39,120 nt of DNA from an uncultured Verrucomicrobia subdivision 3 bacterium (GCA_903820285.1 CAIJGS010000314.1:1-39120); one strand, 5' to 3'; shown: positions 17,109 through 24,793, numbered from the stretch's first letter. Notes: generated by a model not told the origin, from the letters alone. A program made the numbers and translations.

Positions 17109-18194
17109 ATGAGCAAAAGCAAGCCCACTCCGGGTGTTCGCGCCGAAAAACAGATGGCGATCCCCCCGGTTCGCTCATCGGCGGCGGAATACCTCACCTT
17201 TGTGGCCGCCAGCGGCAAGGGCAGCGTGGAAACCGTGTACGCCGGAGAAAATGTCTGGCTCACCCAGAAAATGATGGGACTCCTCTACGATGTGGATGTG
17301 AGGACGATCAGCTACCATCTTAAAAACGTGTTCTCCGACCGTGAGTTGGAAGAAAATTCAGTTATCCAATATTTTCGGATAACTGCCGCCGACGGCAAAT
17401 CCTACGACACCCGGCATTACAACCTCGCCGCCATCATCGCCGTTGGCTACAAGGTCAACTCCGAGCGCGCCGTGCAGTTCCGCAAATGGGCCACCGGCAT
17501 CATTGAGCAATTTACCATCAAGGGCTTTGCCATGGATGACGAGCGCCTGAAAAATGGCGGCTCCATTCTCACCAAACAGTATTTTGAAGAGCAGTTGCAG
17601 CGCATCCGGGAAATTCGCCTGAGCGAGCGCAAGTTTTATCAGAAAATCACCGACATCTACACCACCTCCATTGACTACGACGTCACCGCCCAAGCCACCA
17701 AGCGGTTCTTTGCCACAGTGCAAAACAAACTGCATTGGGCCATCCACGGACAGACTGCGGCTGAACTCATCTTCCACCGGGCTGATGCCGGGAAAGACCA
17801 CATGGGTCTCACCTCTTGGAAGGACGCGCCAAAAGGCAAAATCCAGAAATTCGATGTCAGCGTGGCGAAAAACTATCGGACGGAAAACGAAATGGCCCAA
17901 CTGCAACGACTCGTTTCCGCCTATTTGGATGTGGCTGAAGACATGGCCCTGCGGCAGATCCCCATGACCATGCACGACTGGGAAACCCGCCTCAACCGCT
18001 TCATTGCAGCCACCGACCGGGAAATCTTGCAGGATGCCGGCAAGGTTACCGCCGAAATCCCCCAGGCCCATGCTGAAAGTGAGTTCGAAAAATACCGCAT
18101 CGTGCAGGATCGCCTCTACGTGAGCGACTTCGATGCCGAGCTGAATAAGCTGACGACCGGCACCGCCGACAAGAAAACCAAGAGCGAGGCATGA
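17109..18194 (+). CDS. RhuM family protein
   Basis: A 361-residue protein starting at ATG 17109 (a longer frame from 17010 runs through the hsdM-like remnant). It has the RhuM layout: VETVYAGENVWLTQKMMGLL (a winged-helix-like start), TISYHLKNVFSDRELEENSV, NLAAIIAVGYKVNSERAVQF then RKWAT, and FAMDDERLKNGG, with a helical C-terminal half containing FHRADAGKDHMGLTSW. RhuM was named in Salmonella and is widespread in mobile and restriction-modification loci, but its function is not established. Here the neighbours that would complete a type I system are gone: a decayed stretch precedes it and only a 10-codon frame follows on an ATGA overlap. Confidence 0.85.
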   Translation: MSKSKPTPGVRAEKQMAIPPVRSSAAEYLTFVAASGKGSVETVYAGENVWLTQKMMGLLYDVDVRTISYHLKNVFSDRELEENSVIQYFRITAADGKSYDTRHYNLAAIIAVGYKVNSERAVQFRKWATGIIEQFTIKGFAMDDERLKNGGSILTKQYFEEQLQRIREIRLSERKFYQKITDIYTTSIDYDVTAQATKRFFATVQNKLHWAIHGQTAAELIFHRADAGKDHMGLTSWKDAPKGKIQKFDVSVAKNYRTENEMAQLQRLVSAYLDVAEDMALRQIPMTMHDWETRLNRFIAATDREILQDAGKVTAEIPQAHAESEFEKYRIVQDRLYVSDFDAELNKLTTGTADKKTKSEA

Positions 18195-18226
18195 AGCCCG
18201 GCAGCAAACCCGAGCTTAAGCCGTAG
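18191..18226 (+). pseudogene. Truncated start of a downstream gene (possible HsdS remnant)
   Basis: The rhuM stop overlaps an ATG (ATGA at 18191-18194) that opens only an 11-codon frame, MKPGSKPELKP, before TAG. The overlap implies a translationally coupled gene once followed rhuM. HsdS subunits often begin with a similar basic, Lys-Pro-rich stretch, which would fit the hsd context, but ten residues prove little. Confidence 0.3.
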
Positions 18227-18261
18227 CTGTATCTTCCAGAGTTCCGCGAGATCATTGAATG

Positions 18262-18296
18262 TTAGGCGTTCGATGTTGGATTGTTGGATGTTTTCC
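18262..18296. repeat. Short dispersed repeat of the 'CGTTCGATGTTGGA' type
   Basis: The stretch contains GCGTTCGATGTTGGATTG and GTTGGATGTTTTCCC, two overlapping imperfect copies of a TTCGATGTTGGATGTT-like unit. I associate such tracts with dispersed intergenic repeats of this bacterial group (from memory). Only one tract is seen in this window. Confidence 0.35.
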
Positions 18297-18350
18297 CTGC
18301 CGATTTAAATTCCCCCGCCCTTGGTAATCGTCCGCCAGGACCTTTCACCT

Positions 18351-18378
18351 TTGCTCCGCTGCCCCGCCTTGCTATTTT
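18351..18378 (+). promoter_or_regulatory. Candidate promoter of the radical SAM gene, start at +1
   Basis: TTGCTC (18351-18356), 16 nt, then an extended -10 TGCTATTTT (hexamer 18373-18378). The ATG lies 7 nt after the hexamer, where transcription would be expected to begin, so the message may be leaderless. Confidence 0.45.
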
Positions 18379-18385
18379 AAGGGCG

Positions 18386-19957
18386 ATGCCGGACATCGTC
18401 CTCACCACCCTCAACGCGAAGTATATCCACACGGCCTTCGGGCTGCGTTACCTCTTCGCCAACCTCGGCGACATCCAGTCCCGGGCCGGGCTCCGCGAGT
18501 TCGACATCAATCAGCGGCCCCTCGAAATCGTTGAAGCCCTGCTCGCCCTCGAACCCCAAATCATCGGGTTCGGTGTGTACATCTGGAACACCACCGAGAC
18601 GGCCGAGGTCATCGCCACCCTTAAACGACTCCGGCCCGGCCTCAAGATCATTCTCGGCGGACCCGAGGTCAGTTTTGAAACCGATGCCCAGGCCATTGTC
18701 CAGCTCGCCGACCACGTGATCACCGGCGAGGCCGACCTCGAGTTTGCCAGCGTCTGCCGCCAGTTGCTCGCGCCGGCCGCCGCGCCGCTGCCGAAAATCA
18801 TTACCGCCCGGCTCCCGGAATTCACGCAGATCCTCCTGCCCTACGACCTCTACAACGAGGCCGACCTCGCCCATCGCATCGTCTATGTGGAAGCCTCGCG
18901 CGGCTGCCCCTTCACCTGCGAATTCTGCCTCTCCTCGCTGGATGTGCCCGTCCGCCAGGTGTCCCTGCCGAAATTCCTGGCCGAAATGCAAAAGCTGCTC
19001 GATCGCGGCCTGAAGCAGTTCAAGTTCGTGGACCGCACCTTCAACTTGAATCTCGCCACCAGCCGCGCCATTCTGGAATTCTTTCTCGCCCGGCATCAGC
19101 CCGGCCATTTCTATCATTTCGAGATGATCCCCGACCGCCTCCCCGCCGAGCTGCGCGAAATCATCGCACGCTTTCCGCCGGGTTCCCTCCAGTTCGAGGT
19201 CGGCATTCAGACCTTCAATCCCGAGGTGGGCACCCACATCAGCCGCCGGCAGAATTACGACCGCATGGCGGATAATTTTCAATTTCTGCGGAGCCAGACG
19301 GGCGTGCATATCCATGCCGACCTCATCGTCGGCCTGCCCGGCGAAACGCTGGAAAGTTTTGCCACCGGTTTCAACCGGCTGGTCACCATGGGCCCCCAGG
19401 AAATCCAGGTGGGCATTCTCAAACGTCTGCGCGGCACGCCCATCAGCCGCCACGATCAGCCGTTTGGCATGGTGTACACGCCCCATCCGCCGTATGAAAT
19501 TCTCGAGAACAGCCTGCTCGATTTTGCCACCCTCCAGCGCCTGCGCCGCTTCGCCCGCTATTGGGACATGGTCGGCAACAGCGGCAATTTCATCCGCACC
19601 ACCCATTTGATCTGGTCCGGCGTGCCGTCCGCCTTCCACGCTTTTTTCAAATTCAGCGACTGGCTCTACACCCGCACCGGCCGAACCGACAGCATTGCCC
19701 TCGCCCGCCTCGCCGAACTGGTCTTTGAATTCCTAACGGCCGAACAGCACCTTGATCCCGATGCGTGCGCCGCCACGCTATGGCAAGACTGGCAGCAGGC
19801 CGGCCGCCGCGATCCGCCCGAATGCATCCGCGAACGGCTTGCCGCCGAAACCGCCCGTCATCCGCGCGCCTCCAAAATCGCGCTGCCCAAGCGCCAGGCA
19901 CGCCATGTGACCGGCCAGCCCATTGAAGAAGTAGCAGCCGACGTGAAGATGGTCTAA
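18386..19957 (+). CDS. B12-binding domain radical SAM protein (DUF4080 type)
   Basis: A 523-residue protein from ATG 18386 (an upstream in-frame start at 18281 adds non-conserved sequence). Residues ~1-135 form a cobalamin-binding-like Rossmann domain (IVLTTLNAKYIHTAFGLRYL; IILGGPEVSFE; ADHVITGEADLEF). The radical SAM core has CPFTCEFC with Cys174, Cys178 and Cys181 to hold the 4Fe-4S cluster, and later GIQTFNPEVGTHISRRQNYD and HADLIVGLPGET. The C-terminal ~180 residues match the DUF4080 extension. Such proteins are predicted methyltransferases or related radical enzymes; the substrate is unknown. It stands alone. Confidence 0.88.
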   Translation: MPDIVLTTLNAKYIHTAFGLRYLFANLGDIQSRAGLREFDINQRPLEIVEALLALEPQIIGFGVYIWNTTETAEVIATLKRLRPGLKIILGGPEVSFETDAQAIVQLADHVITGEADLEFASVCRQLLAPAAAPLPKIITARLPEFTQILLPYDLYNEADLAHRIVYVEASRGCPFTCEFCLSSLDVPVRQVSLPKFLAEMQKLLDRGLKQFKFVDRTFNLNLATSRAILEFFLARHQPGHFYHFEMIPDRLPAELREIIARFPPGSLQFEVGIQTFNPEVGTHISRRQNYDRMADNFQFLRSQTGVHIHADLIVGLPGETLESFATGFNRLVTMGPQEIQVGILKRLRGTPISRHDQPFGMVYTPHPPYEILENSLLDFATLQRLRRFARYWDMVGNSGNFIRTTHLIWSGVPSAFHAFFKFSDWLYTRTGRTDSIALARLAELVFEFLTAEQHLDPDACAATLWQDWQQAGRRDPPECIRERLAAETARHPRASKIALPKRQARHVTGQPIEEVAADVKMV

Positions 19958-20348
19958 ATGTTAGTGTCAACGCTCGTCCTCATCCCGGCCCTAATTCATG
20001 TGAGGATGAAATTCAGATTTTATGCTTTAAACCTATGGCTTGTGAGCCAGAAAAACCATAAATAAGCCGTAAAGTTTAAAAATTAGGCGAGGGTCGGAAT
20101 CAGGCGGCTAAGGCCCTGTTTCAAGCCCAATACACCCCGGTTTTGCCGGCAATTCAAGCAAGCTCTGGCACTACCTGACCATACCCTTTTTAACCCTCTT
20201 ACTGAAGTTTTCACCGAAGGTCACCAGCGGCTTTTTTGAATGGAATCAAACCCTCATGATTATTCCGCCAATTTGCATCACGCGCTGTTGCGATTCACTT
20301 GGAAATTTGCGCCAGGCGGTTCCGGCCGGTTCCAAGGCGGTAAATGAT
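19958..20348. other. Gene-free stretch before the attC-like cluster
   Basis: About 390 bp between the radical SAM stop and the first attC-like site. No convincing frame, RNA gene or terminator is seen. It is more AT-rich than the flanking genes (especially 20020-20090) and contains several in-frame stops in all frames. Confidence 0.4.
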
Positions 20349-20456
20349 GCCGAACGACCAAAAGCTGAGCCACGCCGCCGATGACTTTCGCCAACCGGAA
20401 ATCCGTAGCGGAAATCGCCAAGCGTAATGGGCGTTGGCTCCAGCGCTTTGCTAGGC
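20349..20456 (-). repeat. attC-like recombination site 1 (minus orientation)
   Basis: A 108-bp site. Read on the minus strand it runs from an R''-like GCCTAGC (20450-20456) through an L''-like GCGCTGGAGCC to an L'-like GGCTCAGCT and an R'-like GTTCGGC (20349-20355). The two ends are inverse complements with one extra G in the L'' arm, as in integron attC hairpins. It is about 80% or more identical to the site at 21175-21279, with both arms conserved and a variable middle. Confidence 0.6.
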
Positions 20457-20492
20457 CGCTCCGGCCTCATTGGAATCGCTTGAGCGAAAAAG

Positions 20493-20532
20493 AATGTAAA
20501 ACACGCTTTACATTTGGAAAGGATGCTTTACA
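20493..20532 (+). promoter_or_regulatory. Palindromic operator upstream of the membrane protein/XRE operon
   Basis: AATGTAAA-ACACGC-TTTACATT (20493-20514) is a perfect 8-bp inverted repeat with a 6-bp spacer. A third half-site TTTACA follows at 20527-20532. It lies 12-51 bp before the operon start, so it is the natural binding site for the XRE regulator encoded by the second gene, giving autoregulation. Confidence 0.6.
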
Positions 20533-20543
20533 GTGTTGTCACT

Positions 20544-20969
20544 ATGAATAAAAACATTGAAGCCGTTCAAACTCCGCCAATTGCAACCCGCCCGATATCC
20601 AAATGGGGCATCGCGGCTTTCATCGCCACGATCGTCTCGCGTTGGTGGTTGCCTCACCATGTCGATGCAGACGTTGCTCTGCGAGCTGTCGTCGCACTCG
20701 CGCCCATTCCTATTTGGTTTATGCATGTGCGATCTGCCGCCCAAAGAATGCGTCTGGTCGATGAAATGCAACGACTCATCTACTATAAAGCATGGCTTTT
20801 TGCGGGTCTTGGAACAATGTTCGTGATGATAGCCTTGTGGCAAGTGCAGTTGATTGGGCTTCATCTCCCAGATTGGTTGAGTCACGGCCTGGACTATCAG
20901 TGCACGATCATCTTGATGGCCTCCTTGGTTTTCGTCGGTTACATGCTGGTCAATCGCCGCTACAAATGA
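20544..20969 (+). CDS. Small membrane protein cotranscribed with an XRE regulator
   Basis: A 141-residue protein from ATG 20544 (frames from 20514 or 20523 would begin inside the operator). It has about four hydrophobic helices (WGIAAFIATIVSRWWLPH; ALRAVVALAPIPIWFMHV; AWLFAGLGTMFVMIALWQV; IILMASLVFVGYMLVNRRY). It resembles the membrane proteins routinely paired with tiny XRE regulators; in such pairs the membrane partner is thought to modulate the regulator, but this is not proven. Its stop overlaps the next start (ATGA at 20966-20969). The operon runs opposite to the orientation of the flanking attC-like sites. Confidence 0.7.
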   Translation: MNKNIEAVQTPPIATRPISKWGIAAFIATIVSRWWLPHHVDADVALRAVVALAPIPIWFMHVRSAAQRMRLVDEMQRLIYYKAWLFAGLGTMFVMIALWQVQLIGLHLPDWLSHGLDYQCTIILMASLVFVGYMLVNRRYK

Positions 20970-21163
20970 AAAACAAGCTGCGTGAAATGCGAGCGACGAA
21001 GGAATGGTCGCAGTCTGATCTGGCTGAGAAGTTGGAAGTATCGCGGCAAACAGTCAACGCGATTGAAACTGGGCGGTATGACCCAAGTCTTCCTCTCGCC
21101 TTCAAGTTGGCTGGTGTATTCAAGGTGGCTATCGAGGACATTTTCGTTCCTGACAAGGATTGA
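20966..21163 (+). CDS. Small XRE-family transcriptional regulator
   Basis: A 65-residue protein that is almost only a helix-turn-helix domain: KLREMRATKEWSQSDLAEKL, recognition helix VSRQTVNAIETGRYDPSLPL, and the closing FKVAIEDIFVP. It belongs to the small YozG-like XRE type that is typically encoded beside a short membrane protein, here by a 4-bp overlap. The palindrome at 20493-20514 is its likely operator. The stop codon is followed within 12 bp by the second attC-like site. Confidence 0.88.
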   Translation: MKNKLREMRATKEWSQSDLAEKLEVSRQTVNAIETGRYDPSLPLAFKLAGVFKVAIEDIFVPDKD

Positions 21164-21174
21164 CGCGAGGAGAC

Positions 21175-21279
21175 GCCCGACCAAAAGCTGAGCCACGCCG
21201 CCGATGACTCCCGCCAACCGGAAAGCCGAAGCGAAAACTGACCGGCATAATCGGCGTTGGCTCCAGCGCTGTGTTAGCC
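21175..21279 (-). repeat. attC-like recombination site 2 (minus orientation)
   Basis: A 105-bp site. On the minus strand it begins with GGCTAAC (21273-21279), an L''-like GCGCTGGAGCC, and ends with an L'-like GGCTCAGCT and an R'-like GTCGGGC (21175-21181). The arms pair with one extra G on the L'' side. A decayed minus-strand frame ends 12 bp before its R'' box, the layout of an integron cassette. Confidence 0.6.
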
Positions 21280-21291
21280 AACGTCGTCATA

Positions 21292-21664
21292 TCACATATG
21301 GATTTGGACGTTTTTAAGCTGTGAAACTTCCCAAACGAGAAGTGCCAGATTGACGACCAAACCAATCCAAGGAAGCGCCCAAGGACGGTGTAACTTTCCA
21401 CTGATCCGTACCCCGAGAAAGGAATATTTCCAATCAGTTTACTGCATTGATTGCCGAGCCTGCCAAATGACTGGAACGTCATTGGTCCGAAGCCATCCAA
21501 CCAGAGCCAAAAATGTTCGCCGAAAACCCCAACTGCCGACTATCGGGCTGGCTTTTCCCATCCTCCCATGACCGAACCAAGGCTTGTGCAATTCCCATTT
21601 TGGCCGCCACCTGGCCTGACGTAAAATTTTTCTCTGTCCGCTTGACTTGAATCCGATCATCCAT
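21292..21664 (-). pseudogene. Decayed cassette gene: XRE-like N-terminus, membrane-like C-terminus
   Basis: From ATG 21664 the minus strand reads MDDRIQVKRTEKNFTSGQVA and then AKMGIAQALVRSWEDGKSQP, a helix-turn-helix pattern, up to a stop at 21479. In a second frame, GYGSVESYTVLGRFLGLV is legible, and a third frame from about 21360 continues VVNLALLVWEVSQLKNVQ to TGA at 21292. Reading through needs frame changes near 21490 and 21360. Either one gene with two frameshifts or two small decayed genes is possible. The end lies 12 bp before attC-like site 2 in the same orientation. Confidence 0.5.
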
Positions 21665-21938
21665 CGTTTGTATGTTGCCTGTCAATTGCTTAGCGTTGCT
21701 TTCACGATGCTGTTTTGGGTCAAAAGCGGGGTGAATCTGCCGTTGTGCAATACCCAACAGGGCGACTTTTCCCCGAGGAGAGGGAGAACAGGGTTGCCGC
21801 GTCTTTCGCGTATCAAGCCGCTGGATTGGTCATACTGGTGGACGAATGATTTGAGGTTGCCGGCATGGCCCACCGTTGAGGGAAATGCGCGAATATTTCT
21901 TGCCTTTATCCCCCATGTCCCCAATTTAAACGGCACAC

Positions 21939-22982
21939 ATGAGTTCCAGCAAAAAAATCTATCTCGGCACGGACAGCGGCGCCACCACCTCCAAGATCGC
22001 CGCCGTCTGGGAAGACGGCGAACCCGTCACCAAAAAACTGCAACAGGCCTCCACCGCCGCCCAGGATGGCACCCCCGCCGTCGTGCGCGGCTGGATCAAT
22101 GGCATCAACGACTTTCTCGCCGCCAACCAGCTCTCCTGGAGTCAGGTCGAAGGCGTGGGCCTCGCCATTCCCGGACCATACAAAAGCTACGGCGTGCTGG
22201 AAAAAACCCCCAATCTGCCCGCCTCGTTTGAAGGCTGGAACTTTCATGCGGATTACAGTGCCGCCCTCGCGAAGGAAGCCGGCCGCCCCATTCCGCTCAC
22301 CGCCGGCAATGATGGCAACTACGGCGGCGTGGCCGAGGCCAAGATCGCCCGCGGCACCAGCGACGCCTCCGTGATGATGCTCATGCCCGGCTCCGGCCTG
22401 GGCACGGCGTATGTGGATAAGAAGGGCCTCTGCCTGGATGGCGATACCCTCGCCGGCATGGAAGCCGGTCACGCCCCGGTACCGCTGCAAGTACTCGGCA
22501 CCGATGAGAAACCCCTCCCCTGCGGCTGCGGTCGCGACTGGGGCTGCGTGGAAGCCTACACCACCATTTCCGGCCTGCCGCATTTGCTGGCCCAGTTCCT
22601 GAAAAAACATCCCACGCACGAACTCGCCATCTCCACCGCGCCGATCAAGGAAAAGGTCCTCTCCCTGCGCGGCCGGGCGCAAAAGGGCGATGCCCTCGCC
22701 ATTGAAATCTTTGACTTCCAGGCGCGTGTCATGGGCATTCACGTGGCCAACCTCGCCATGTCCCTGGACCCGGGCATCGTGATCATCGGCGGCGGGCTCA
22801 TGGATCTGGAATCCACCACCCCGGAGTTCCGCGAACGCTATCTGCGCATTGTCACGGAATCCGCCATGCCCTATCTCTGGCCGCCACAGCGCAAGACCAT
22901 CAAGATCCTTCCCGCCGTCCTGGGCGATCTCTCCCAGGCCATCGGTGCGGCGCTCGTGGCGCTCTATGCGAGCAAGGCCTGA
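21939..22982 (+). CDS. ROK family sugar kinase
   Basis: A 347-residue ROK protein. It has the N-terminal phosphate loop LGTDSGATTSK, the catalytic Asp125 in TAGNDGNYGG, the second phosphate motif MPGSGLGTAYV, and the ROK zinc site: His178 (EAGHAPV) with Cys195, Cys197 and Cys202 in CGCGRDWGC. There is no N-terminal helix-turn-helix, so it is an enzyme rather than a ROK repressor. It probably phosphorylates glucose or an aminosugar in the cytoplasm; the substrate is not determined by sequence alone. TTTAAA (21925-21930) ends 8 nt before the ATG. It closes with a terminator shared with the convergent desaturase gene. Confidence 0.9.
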   Translation: MSSSKKIYLGTDSGATTSKIAAVWEDGEPVTKKLQQASTAAQDGTPAVVRGWINGINDFLAANQLSWSQVEGVGLAIPGPYKSYGVLEKTPNLPASFEGWNFHADYSAALAKEAGRPIPLTAGNDGNYGGVAEAKIARGTSDASVMMLMPGSGLGTAYVDKKGLCLDGDTLAGMEAGHAPVPLQVLGTDEKPLPCGCGRDWGCVEAYTTISGLPHLLAQFLKKHPTHELAISTAPIKEKVLSLRGRAQKGDALAIEIFDFQARVMGIHVANLAMSLDPGIVIIGGGLMDLESTTPEFRERYLRIVTESAMPYLWPPQRKTIKILPAVLGDLSQAIGAALVALYASKA

Positions 22983-23001
22983 GCAACTGACTTGATCAAA
23001 T

Positions 23002-23043
23002 AAAAAACAACCCCCGGTGGTGCCTGGCACCACCGGGGGTTTT
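23002..23043. terminator. Bidirectional terminator between ROK kinase and desaturase
   Basis: AACCCCCGGTGGTGCC and GGCACCACCGGGGGTT form a 16-bp stem (23009-23042) with a tiny loop. A-rich sequence lies on the left (23002-23010) and T on the right, so it can end both convergent transcripts. Confidence 0.9.
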
Positions 23044-23066
23044 CGTTTAAATGAATGGTCAGCAAT

Positions 23067-24119
23067 TCAGCTGCGCGCCGCCTGCTTTGCCTGCTTCCGC
23101 ACCGTCCGGAGATGCCGGTAGCCCACCAGCTTGCGCTGCTGTTCATCCCACAGGCGGAAGGTGAAGGACTTCAAACTGCCAAACAGGGTCACGGGCTTGA
23201 CCGTCTGGAACAGCGGTTCCGCCTGGTGACATTTTTCCAGATGATAATTCGGGATGCGCGGGCTGAGATGGTGAATGTGGTGGAACCCGATGTTGCCCGA
23301 GAACCATTGCAGGATCTTGGGCAGCTTGTAGAACGAGCTGCCTTGCAGCGCGGCCTGGGCATAATCCCATTCATCGGCCCGTTCCCAATAAACCCCTTCA
23401 AACTGATGCTGCACGTAGAACAGCCACACCCCCGCCGAACCGGCCGCCATCAGCACCGTGATCTGGATGATCAGGTAAGCCTTGAGGCCAAAAATCCAGA
23501 TCAACCCCGCCGCCATCGCGCCCAGCGCCAGATTCGTCCAATAAACCGAATAACGTTCCCGCGTCGGTGCCCGGAACTTCGGCACCCGTTGCAGCACCAG
23601 AAACAGCGCCAGCGGCGCCAGCACAAACAAAATGAACGGATTGCGCGCCAGCCGGTACGAAAACTTTTTCCAGCGTGACGACTCCAGATATTCCTGCACC
23701 GTCATCGTCCACACATCCCCCGTGCCGCGACGATCCAGATCCCCCGAGCTGGAATGGTGAATCGCATGCTCCCAGCGCCAGTGATAATACGGGGTAAAGG
23801 TCAGCACCCCCGTGATCGCTCCCACAAAGTGATTCGCCTTCTGCGATTTGAAATAGGCCCCGTGGCCGCAATCATGAAAAATGATGAACATACGCACCAT
23901 GAAGGCCCCGGCTAGAAGCGCCAGCGGAATGGTCAGCCACCAGGATATCTGCACCGTCACGTACATCAGCGCCCAAATACCAATATACGGCACCACCGTG
24001 TTCACGATCTGCCACACGCTGCGCGCCACGGACGGCTTCTGATAGCGTGCCACGATTTCCTTCCATTTTGAGACATCTGCCTCGCTCCCCGGGGGAGCGA
24101 CTTTTGCTTCATTAGTCAT
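23067..24119 (-). CDS. Fatty acid desaturase
   Basis: A 350-residue membrane-bound di-iron desaturase. The three histidine boxes are HDCGH (82-86), HAIHH (118-122) and HHIHH (280-284), with the additional His238 in VQHQFE. Hydrophobic helices at ~42-80, ~160-180 and ~196-235 anchor it in the membrane. The motif set fits acyl-lipid delta-12/omega-6 type desaturases, which insert double bonds into membrane acyl chains; the position cannot be fixed from sequence. It is transcribed alone. The start is ATG 24119, with no Shine-Dalgarno sequence. Confidence 0.93.
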   Translation of the reverse strand: MTNEAKVAPPGSEADVSKWKEIVARYQKPSVARSVWQIVNTVVPYIGIWALMYVTVQISWWLTIPLALLAGAFMVRMFIIFHDCGHGAYFKSQKANHFVGAITGVLTFTPYYHWRWEHAIHHSSSGDLDRRGTGDVWTMTVQEYLESSRWKKFSYRLARNPFILFVLAPLALFLVLQRVPKFRAPTRERYSVYWTNLALGAMAAGLIWIFGLKAYLIIQITVLMAAGSAGVWLFYVQHQFEGVYWERADEWDYAQAALQGSSFYKLPKILQWFSGNIGFHHIHHLSPRIPNYHLEKCHQAEPLFQTVKPVTLFGSLKSFTFRLWDEQQRKLVGYRHLRTVRKQAKQAARS

Positions 24120-24421
24120 AGTGTAGTGTCATGTTACTGATTTCTGCGTTACGCCCAAACTGGAAGCCCGAAAGCCCAATTTTGGGAGGGTCACTACTCG
24201 AGCATAGTCGAACCCGCCGGTAACGGCAACAGTCAATCCCGAAAACCTTTCGCCGGGTTAACTTGCCGTATCAGTCAGGCTATTGAGCCACAGTCACATC
24301 CCCGGCATCGCACCAACCGCCACCGCCCCACCCCTAGGTTGATATGTTGACAATATTTGTCCGGCAGCCGAGAGTGCGGTGTCCGTTACGTTCCTTGGCC
24401 GAAATTTATCCCATAAAATTC
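24120..24421. other. Divergent intergenic region, no gene seen
   Basis: About 300 bp between the divergently transcribed desaturase and the His-rich protein. TTGACA occurs at 24347-24352 but without a good -10 at 16-18 bp. A longer frame starting inside it (24344) is rejected in favour of ATG 24422. No structured element stands out. Confidence 0.4.
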
Positions 24422-24793
24422 ATGATCCTATCCATAATTATTCTCTGGCTGGCGGTAATGATTGTCCTCTTGGTGATCCAGCGGCAAAGCGTTTGGGCCC
24501 GCCGGAAAAACCGCTGGCAGCGCCGGCTTTCCGGCCAGAAAGACGACGCCGGCGGCTTCTGGCTCTGGCTGGCGGGTTCGGGGGAAAATCAGGATTCGGC
24601 CGCAGATTCGGAACATCCGGATGGTCCGCACCATCCACACCACCACCATGATCACGGTCACCACCGTCACCCGCACCACGGCGGCGGGGATTCTGGCGGC
24701 GGACACCATGGCGGTCACCACAGCGGCGGATTTGACGGGGGTGGGCATCATGGCGGTGGCGGCTTCGATGGTGGTGGCGGCGGACACCATTGA
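24422..24793 (+). CDS. His/Gly-rich single-pass membrane protein
   Basis: A 123-residue protein. A hydrophobic helix (MILSIIILWLAVMIVLLVIQ) anchors it, followed by a basic stretch (RRKNRWQRRL) and then, from about residue 65 on, a low-complexity tail almost made of His, Gly and Asp (HHPHHHHDHGHHRHPHH and GGGHHGGHH-type blocks). Such tails can bind Ni, Zn, Cu or Co, so metal storage or buffering at the membrane is a possibility, but low-complexity bias alone cannot prove it. The start ATG 24422 puts the helix at the very N-terminus. The next membrane protein gene follows after 83 bp. Confidence 0.65.
   Translation: MILSIIILWLAVMIVLLVIQRQSVWARRKNRWQRRLSGQKDDAGGFWLWLAGSGENQDSAADSEHPDGPHHPHHHHDHGHHRHPHHGGGDSGGGHHGGHHSGGFDGGGHHGGGGFDGGGGGHH

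Noticed and set aside
16882-18226. An intact type I restriction system around rhuM
   Set aside because: Only about 20 HsdM-like residues and an 11-codon frame remain; no HsdR or full HsdS is present in the window.
18261-18267. GTTAGGC downstream of rhuM as a third attC end
   Set aside because: The heptamer matches the R' consensus, but no partner R'' box or complementary arms are found within 150 bp; it is part of a different short repeat.
20508-20885. A 125-codon minus-strand frame between the attC-like sites, in cassette orientation
   Set aside because: It would have been the expected cassette direction, but composition is poor and the opposite frame encodes a convincing membrane protein followed by an XRE regulator.
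24344-24793. A longer start (TTG 24344) for the His-rich protein
   Set aside because: It would place a non-hydrophobic 26-residue stretch before the membrane helix; ATG 24422 gives a normal signal-anchor.
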